Part shown: positions 59,296-64,000 of the stretch, piece after piece
How positions within the stretch are numbered: position 1 is the stretch's first letter
How the letters are laid out: each line of letters starts with the position of its first letter
Source: Primulina eburnea
Taxonomy: Eukaryota > Streptophyta > Magnoliopsida > Lamiales > Gesneriaceae
Direction: 5' to 3'
Assembly: GCF_022965805.1 (NCBI RefSeq)
Contig: NC_133103.1
Coordinates: forward strand, 25,569,462 to 25,633,461
DNA length: 64,000 nucleotides
Position numbers and translations under genes: made by a program
Notes under the pieces: generated by a model
What the model was told of the DNA's origin: nothing
Databases searched by the model: none
What the model saw: only the letters and a program-made list of their open reading frames with translations

Positions 59296-59588
59296 TGAAA
59301 GAAGATCGGTTATGGTGCCCAAAAGTGCAACAAAAGTTTTTTTAAAAAAAATGTTTTTATGATAAAAAAAATCGAGCACCAACAATGATGTGTAGCAAAT
59401 AACCAAAATACAAGCATATGTCATACATAGTGTGTTTAGAATTTCTTACCTAATAATCACAAGGATTGATATTTTTTGCTCCAACTAAGTTGTAAACAAC
59501 TTAGCTCTTGATGGTAGACAATCTACAAGTTATCCAAGAGCACTCCTTGCTCAAATTCCTTCAAATTAGGTCCACCACTAACATGGGA
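59296..59588 (-). repeat. Truncated 5' LTR of Q
   Basis: Only the last 293 bp (U5 side) of the LTR remain; the match to 49375-49668 ends at ccactaaca. The rest is replaced by unrelated LTR R. Confidence 0.8.
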
Positions 59589-60482
59589 GATGATAAGTGC
59601 AATTTATTGTACTTTTATTACTTGTTTTTAACTTGGAATTTTGTGAATCTTGAGCAGGTTTTATTTGATTTGTTGTTGTTTTTATTATTGTAGTTTGGAA
59701 GCTTAGAAATGAGAGTTTGGAGTAGTATAGTGATGAATTAGAAGGTGCAAAGGACAAAGCTTGACGAAGCATGACCGCACCCGCGGTCATGCTAGGACCG
59801 CACCCGCGGTCTCACCAGATGAACAGGATGAATTTTGACGAACGGACACCGCACCCGCGGTCCTACCACCACCGCACCCGAGGTCATGCACCAACATTAT
59901 TCCGGAAATTATGAAACTTTGTAGACTATGAATAAAAGTAGAGGAAAATGGTGTGCTACGTGGGGAATCATGTCTAGACTATAAAAGGATCTCTTTCTCA
60001 TCTTCTAGGGTATGGAGAGGATCAAGAAAAAGGGTGGAGGCTACAAAGAAAAAGATTGAAGATCAAGATCATCATCTTCAACAAGTTCTTGCACATCTTT
60101 GGACAAAAACTTCATACACTCCAAAACTCTTGTTCTAAGTTCTTTCTTTCTTTATTTTTACTTTTAGTTGATATGTCTTGTTTAAGATTCATGTATTGTT
60201 GTGTTATTTTTATTATTATGAACTAAATTTTAATTCTAGAGGGATGATGGAACAAAACTAGAAACCATGTGTTGAGATTCATGATTTATGCTATATAAGT
60301 TGTCTTTATTGTTCATTTGTGTTTTTCCAATCTTAATGCTTTCATTTTATTGGTCATATCTTGAATGATTTGTATGTTATAAATTATCACTTGGAAAAGG
60401 AAATTTATAATCAAGAAAGGGAAAAATATGTTACGCCTTAAACGCATACAAATCTCGAGGATGAGATTAATGTTTTTAATGC
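59589..60482 (+). mobile_element. Gypsy-like LTR fragment R
   Basis: Begins near a tgataagtgcaatttatt motif and contains a short-repeat array (59774-59885), a TATA box (ctataaaagg, 59979-59988) and a segment, ctagagggatgatgg, that I associate with Athila/Tat LTRs. It is cut at 60482 by Sirevirus S. No internal region is seen, so its assignment to Gypsy is tentative. No gene is supported. Confidence 0.5.
59774..59885 (+). promoter_or_regulatory. ACCGCACCCGCGGTC array in LTR R
   Basis: Four units start at 59774, 59797, 59848 and 59871, with intervals of 23, 51 and 23 bp. Core and spacing match the array of Gypsy Y (11550-11774), although the surrounding LTR sequences are unrelated. The TATA box lies about 94 bp downstream. 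Confidence 0.65.
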
Positions 60483-60584
60483 TGTAACATATCCCAAAGT
60501 TTTTGTTTTGATGATACCAAAACTTGGATTAAAAATGTACTAATGTTTTATATTGAGGCATGCAGGAAATTAAGAACAGGTTAC

Positions 60585-61060
60585 GTTCGGGAAGATCCGA
60601 CATTCGGTTCGGACGGTCCGAAATTGTGCAATTCAGAAGCAAAATAGAAGCTGTTCGGAAGCTGCGAGGAGAGCGTTCGGACGTTCCGAAGACGTGATCG
60701 GACGTTCCGAACACAAGCAATCAAATCACTTCAATGCGGAGACAAATTGATATGACTGATTGATCGAGTAAGATTTCGGACGCTACGAAGGACATGATCG
60801 GACGCTACGAAGTGTTGAAGATTTCAAATCTCTGGAAACGCGGGAATGTTCGGACGGTACGAACTTGAGTTCGGACCTTCCGAAGCTGTTCACACACTGT
60901 CTGAAAGAACTGTTCGGAAGATACGAAGTTTGATCGGTCCATCCGAAGCGCATGTTCGGACCCTACGAAGTCAAGAACGGACGATCCGAAGTCATCCCAA
61001 AATTACGGAAATTGATTTCAATCACATCGGACGTTCCGAAGCATAAACAGAAGATCCGAA
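60585..61060 (+). promoter_or_regulatory. TTCGGACG-N-TCCGAA palindrome array in U3 of S
   Basis: About fifteen units, from perfect ttcggacgttccgaa to variants such as ttcggacgctacgaa, start near 60585, 60608, 60654, 60676, 60697, 60775, 60797, 60849, 60870, 60913, 60933, 60955, 60976, 61026 and 61046. Short intervals are 20-23 bp; longer ones are 43-52 and one 78 bp. The core is nearly that of the Gypsy X array. The TATA box lies about 20 bp downstream. Confidence 0.65.
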
Positions 61061-61077
61061 CCTTGGCGTCCAAGACT

Positions 61078-61088
61078 AGTATAAATAG
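61078..61088 (+). promoter_or_regulatory. TATA box of S
   Basis: agtataaatag about 20 bp after the last palindrome; likely core promoter. Confidence 0.75.
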
Positions 61089-61581
61089 GCCTTTGAGGAT
61101 GCATTTTCAATCATCCCACTCCACTCTCTTGTCTCTTACAAAGCTTTCTACTATCTCTTGTGTGCGTTGATTAAAAGAGTTGTAATATCAAAAGAGTTGT
61201 AGAAAAAGAGTGAAAGTAATACTCTCGAGTGGGTTGTAAAGTTCGTGGCTATCCTTGGAGCCCTCAAGGCCAAGTAGACGCATCGAGGCGTGGTTGTAAA
61301 AGCTAGCTTGGAGCTCCTAAAGCCAAGTCGATATAGTGATACCTCGATCCTCATCGAGAAGGGGAGACGTAGACGATTCTTCGTCGAACTTCCATAAACA
61401 TCTCTATCCCTCTTTACTTTACGCATTTACTTTACTACGCATTTATTTTACGCACTTACTTTACGCATTCTTTTTTTTGTGATTGTCCCTCAAGTCTTCC
61501 GCTTGCAATTTTTGCAAACTCGTTTTAAAAACGCTAAAGGGCCTAAAAGAACCTATTCACCCCCCCTTTAGGTTCTTCAAG

Positions 61582-61593
61582 TGGTATCAGAGC
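61582..61593 (+). other. Primer binding site of S (tRNA-iMet)
   Basis: TGGTATCAGAGC, two bases after the LTR. Confidence 0.93.
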
Positions 61594-61616
61594 AAGGTTT
61601 TTCAAAATCTTTTAAA

Positions 61617-63167
61617 ATGGCCAATCTAGCAAGCGAGTATGCCCAAGGACAATCCACAAATCGTCCCCCTCTTTTCAATGGTACAAATTACGGATATTGG
61701 AAAAATAGAATATCTCTATACATCCAATCCGTCGATTACGACCTTTGGAAAATAACGGTGAAAGGTCCCTATATCCCCATGAAAACGGTGGATAATAAGG
61801 AAATTCCTAAGGGAATGGATGACTTCACCAAGGACGATATGAAACTTATCTCTCAAAATGCTAAAGCTATGAATATTCTTCATTGTTCTCTAGATATGAA
61901 TGAATACAACCGAATCTCGGCTTGTACCTCCGCCAAAGAGATTTGGGACAAATTGGAGATTTGCCACGAGGGAACCAATCAAGTCAAAGAAACGAAGATA
62001 GACCTTCTCCAACTCAAGTACGAGACCTTTGAGATGGAACCCAAGGAGGATATCGACACCATGTTCCGGCGGCTCACCCAAATCATCAATGAGCTTGCCC
62101 AACTTGGTGAGAACTACCCAACTAAACAAGTGTGGAGGAGAGCCCTTCGAGCATTACCGGCGGAATGGGATGCAAAGCGCACGGCTATCATTGAATCCAA
62201 CAAGGGAGATGCGGCATCCTACGACCTTGATCAACTTCATGGGACCCTAAAGACCCATGAACTTGAAGTATCTACCCGGAAGGAGACAAAGAAAGATGAC
62301 GACAAAGTAAAGGCGAAAGGGATCGCCTTGACCAGTCAACTTGAAGATAGCGACGATGAAGAAATGGCACTCCTCACTAGAAAGTTCAAAAGATTCATGC
62401 GGAGTTCCAACTTCAACAAGAAAGACAAAAAGTTTGAGAAGGAAGTGACCTGCTACAACTGTCAACAAAAGGGTCACTATGCAAACGAGTGTCCCTCCAA
62501 GAAGAAGGCCGGCAAAGACAAGAAAAAGGCCCTTCTAGCCACGTGGAGCGACAGCGACAACGAAGAGGAGTCTACCCTATGCTTCATGGCGAAGGAAGAT
62601 CATCTGACCGACTCGGATGACGACGAGGTACCCTCTTACGATGAATTACTCTCCGCTTACACTAGTATGTACAATAAGGCTAAGTCACTTAGAAATGAGA
62701 ATAAGCAACTTAAAACTGAACTAGAAGCTAGGATGCATGACAACACTAAGCTCAAGACAAACCTAAGAGACTTAGAGAAAGCCTTCAACAAGTTCAATGT
62801 GAGTAGCGGTAAACTAGAAAACCTCTTGAGCATGCAAAGGTGTAACTTCGACAAAGGAGGTCTAGGATATGAAAAGAAATCAGTCAACTTCGCTAGTCTT
62901 ATCGCAAAGGGAAAACCAAGATCACCACCAACATGTACTTACTGTTGTAAGATAGGCCACATAAGACCTAAATGCAAGAAACTTAGACACCAACACAACA
63001 AGAATAGTTATTGGAAATGGATCCCCAAATCCCCAACTACTACTAACCCCAAAGGACCCAAAGAAACGGGTACCAACTATCAAACTGTATCTCAACCTTG
63101 TAGGGACAAAGGGGAGACAAGTCATCGAGCACTTGGTATCTTGACAGTGGATGCTCTCGACACATGA
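61617..63167 (+). CDS. Gag of Sirevirus element S
   Basis: 517 codons from the ATG at 61617 (MANLASEYAQGQ); an upstream in-frame extension covers the PBS and is not needed. N-terminal Copia Gag region with RPPLFNGTNYGYWKNRI and ISACTSAKEIWDKLE; a DUF4219/UBN2-like layout; knuckle CYNCQQKGHYANEC near residue 280; an acidic stretch (SDSDNEEES, DSDDDE); a coiled coil about 355-400 (LRNENKQLKTELEARM); and a second, variant knuckle, CTYCCKIGHIRPKC, near 440. It forms the particle and binds RNA. It ends in TGA at 63165-63167, overlapping the pol frame, which begins after a stop at 63101. Confidence 0.9.
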   Translation: MANLASEYAQGQSTNRPPLFNGTNYGYWKNRISLYIQSVDYDLWKITVKGPYIPMKTVDNKEIPKGMDDFTKDDMKLISQNAKAMNILHCSLDMNEYNRISACTSAKEIWDKLEICHEGTNQVKETKIDLLQLKYETFEMEPKEDIDTMFRRLTQIINELAQLGENYPTKQVWRRALRALPAEWDAKRTAIIESNKGDAASYDLDQLHGTLKTHELEVSTRKETKKDDDKVKAKGIALTSQLEDSDDEEMALLTRKFKRFMRSSNFNKKDKKFEKEVTCYNCQQKGHYANECPSKKKAGKDKKKALLATWSDSDNEEESTLCFMAKEDHLTDSDDDEVPSYDELLSAYTSMYNKAKSLRNENKQLKTELEARMHDNTKLKTNLRDLEKAFNKFNVSSGKLENLLSMQRCNFDKGGLGYEKKSVNFASLIAKGKPRSPPTCTYCCKIGHIRPKCKKLRHQHNKNSYWKWIPKSPTTTNPKGPKETGTNYQTVSQPCRDKGETSHRALGILTVDALDT

Positions 63168-64000
63168 CGGGAGAAAAGAAGCTGCTACAATCCATTCGAC
63201 CAAAAGAAAAAGGATCGGTGACCTTCGGAGACAACAGCAAAGGGATCATAGAAGGCATCGGCTCAATAGGTATATCTAACTCTACTATTATTGATGATGT
63301 ACTTCTTGTGAAAGGGCTTAAACATAACCTCCTAAGCATTAGTCAATTGTGCGATAGGGGTTATGAAGTCAAATTCACACCACACGATTGCACTGTATCA
63401 CTCACAACTGACAAAACCATTAGTTTCAAAGGTTATAGAAGTGAAAATGTTTACAAGGTCGATTTAAAGATTTCATCTTTTTCAAAAATAAAAAGCCTTG
63501 TAACATTAAATGTTGATGACAACATTCTTTGGCATAGACGACTTGGTCATGTTGGGATGAGCACCATAGAAAAACTTTTAAAACTTGACCTAGTTTCCGG
63601 AATGCCAAAGCTGAATTTAAAATTAGATTCTTTTTGTGATGCTTGTCAACTTGGTAAACACACAAAGGATTCTTTTAAAAATAAAAATTTTGTATCCACT
63701 TCTATGCCCCTTGAATTACTTCACCTAGATTTATGTGGTCCCTCGAGGACAACTAGTCTAGGAGGAAAATCTTATGCTTTTGTCATTGTAGATGATTTTT
63801 CACGTTTTACTTGGACATTGTTTTTAGCCCACAAAAATGATGCCTTTGATCATTTCAAAATTTTTGTCAAAAAGGTTGAAAATGAGAAAAATCTTTTGAT
63901 CAAACAAATCCGTAGTGACCACGGAACGGAATTTCAAAATGAAAATTTTTCAATTTTTTGTCAAAGCAAAGGCATTGGTCACAATTTTTCTTGTCCTAGA
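63104..64000 (+). CDS. Pol of Sirevirus element S, partial (protease and integrase start)
   Basis: The frame is open from 63104 to the window end. Protease active site WYLDSGCSRHMTGE at 63134-63175. GAG_pre-integrase with ILWHRRLGHVGMS, then the integrase finger (H-H and CDACQLGK), first Asp in LHLDLCGPS (about 63730) and second Asp in IRSDHGTEF (about 63910); the Glu, RT and RNase H lie beyond the edge. It is one frame (-1) away from gag, with a 60-base overlap, so expression needs a frameshift or the gag frame has suffered a single-base indel. No stop in about 300 codons. Confidence 0.9.

Larger units (their letters stand above)
48873..59588 (-). mobile_element. Ty1/Copia retrotransposon Q, minus strand, plus an extra leader segment
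   Basis: Order in element direction: truncated 5' LTR (59588-59296), PBS and leader, gag-pol (57578-51592), 3' LTR (51457-49375), then another PBS and 0.5 kb of leader (49374-48873). The last part means that the LTR at 49375 also begins a second, truncated element. It is the same family as P, in opposite orientation, and is interrupted by the solo LTR at 53520-55693. Confidence 0.85.
60483..61579 (+). repeat. 5' LTR of S
   Basis: About 1097 bp, from tgtaacatatccc to taggttcttca, followed by the PBS. Holds the palindrome array (60585-61060) and TATA box (61078-61088). The C-rich stretch just before the end is a feature of this type of Copia LTR. Confidence 0.82.
60483..64000 (+). mobile_element. 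Sirevirus-type Ty1/Copia element S, 5' part
   Basis: 5' LTR, PBS, gag and the start of pol; it runs off the right edge. Coding frames are open apart from a frame change between gag and pol, so it looks young. The five bases before it are aatgc; the matching copy would be outside the window. Confidence 0.88.

Noticed and set aside
59583..59596. Match of atgggagatgata between the Q/R junction and Copia pol near 53210
   Set aside because: A 13-base match alone may be chance; no further similarity on either side supports a shared origin.

Overview
This is plant nuclear DNA made almost entirely of nested transposable elements. The lineages point to a flowering plant, probably a eudicot: Tekay/Del-type Ty3/Gypsy chromoviruses, an Athila/Tat-like Gypsy with a tRNA-Asp primer site, Ty1/Copia elements including Sirevirus types, and a CACTA-type DNA element. 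I lean weakly to an asterid such as Lamiales, because the env-like ORF of one Sirevirus resembles a type I associate with that order; this is inference. No ordinary single-copy host gene is visible. The only host-type gene, a LOG cytokinin-activating enzyme, lies inside a retrotransposon.

Layout. An old Sirevirus-like Copia (T, + strand, about 1075-28493) was hit by a Copia LTR (1-1074) and by Gypsy Z (- strand, 1898-23709, TSD aatgt). Z was hit by intact Gypsy X (- strand, 3983-11313, TSD tgacg, LTRs apparently identical) and by Gypsy Y (+ strand, 11346-19153). A second block holds Copia P (+ strand, from 28767). P was split by a 13-kb Athila-like Gypsy, G (- strand, 34718-47809, TSD gggag), whose 3' LTR carries a 1.6-kb CACTA-like element (35801-37405, TSD ttg). 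P breaks at about 48872 into an inverted relative, Q (- strand, 48873-59588). Q contains a solo LTR (53520-55693, TSD cgcat). The right end holds a Gypsy LTR fragment, R (59589-60482), cut by a young-looking Sirevirus, S (+ strand, 60483 to the window end).

Three results stand out. (1) G carries an intact intronless LOG-like ORF between pol and its 3' LTR, next to a frameshifted Cys-rich ORF that recalls the small nucleic-acid-binding proteins of flexuous plant RNA viruses, while G's own gag-pol is broken. (2) Five LTR groups, both Gypsy and Copia, each carry an array of short CG-rich palindromes just upstream of the TATA region. The motif differs by family but the spacing is alike: units 19-24 bp apart in pairs or runs, with most gaps near 31 or 43-53 bp. 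(3) The junctions (inverted P/Q, and a Q LTR with internal sequence on both sides) record recombination, and the premature stops in T's env-like ORF look like deamination decay.

X has a complete polyprotein and apparently identical LTRs, so it is the best candidate for recent autonomous activity. Y is nearly intact but has a stop near the gag start. S is open through the window edge apart from a gag/pol frame change. All other coding regions are relics.
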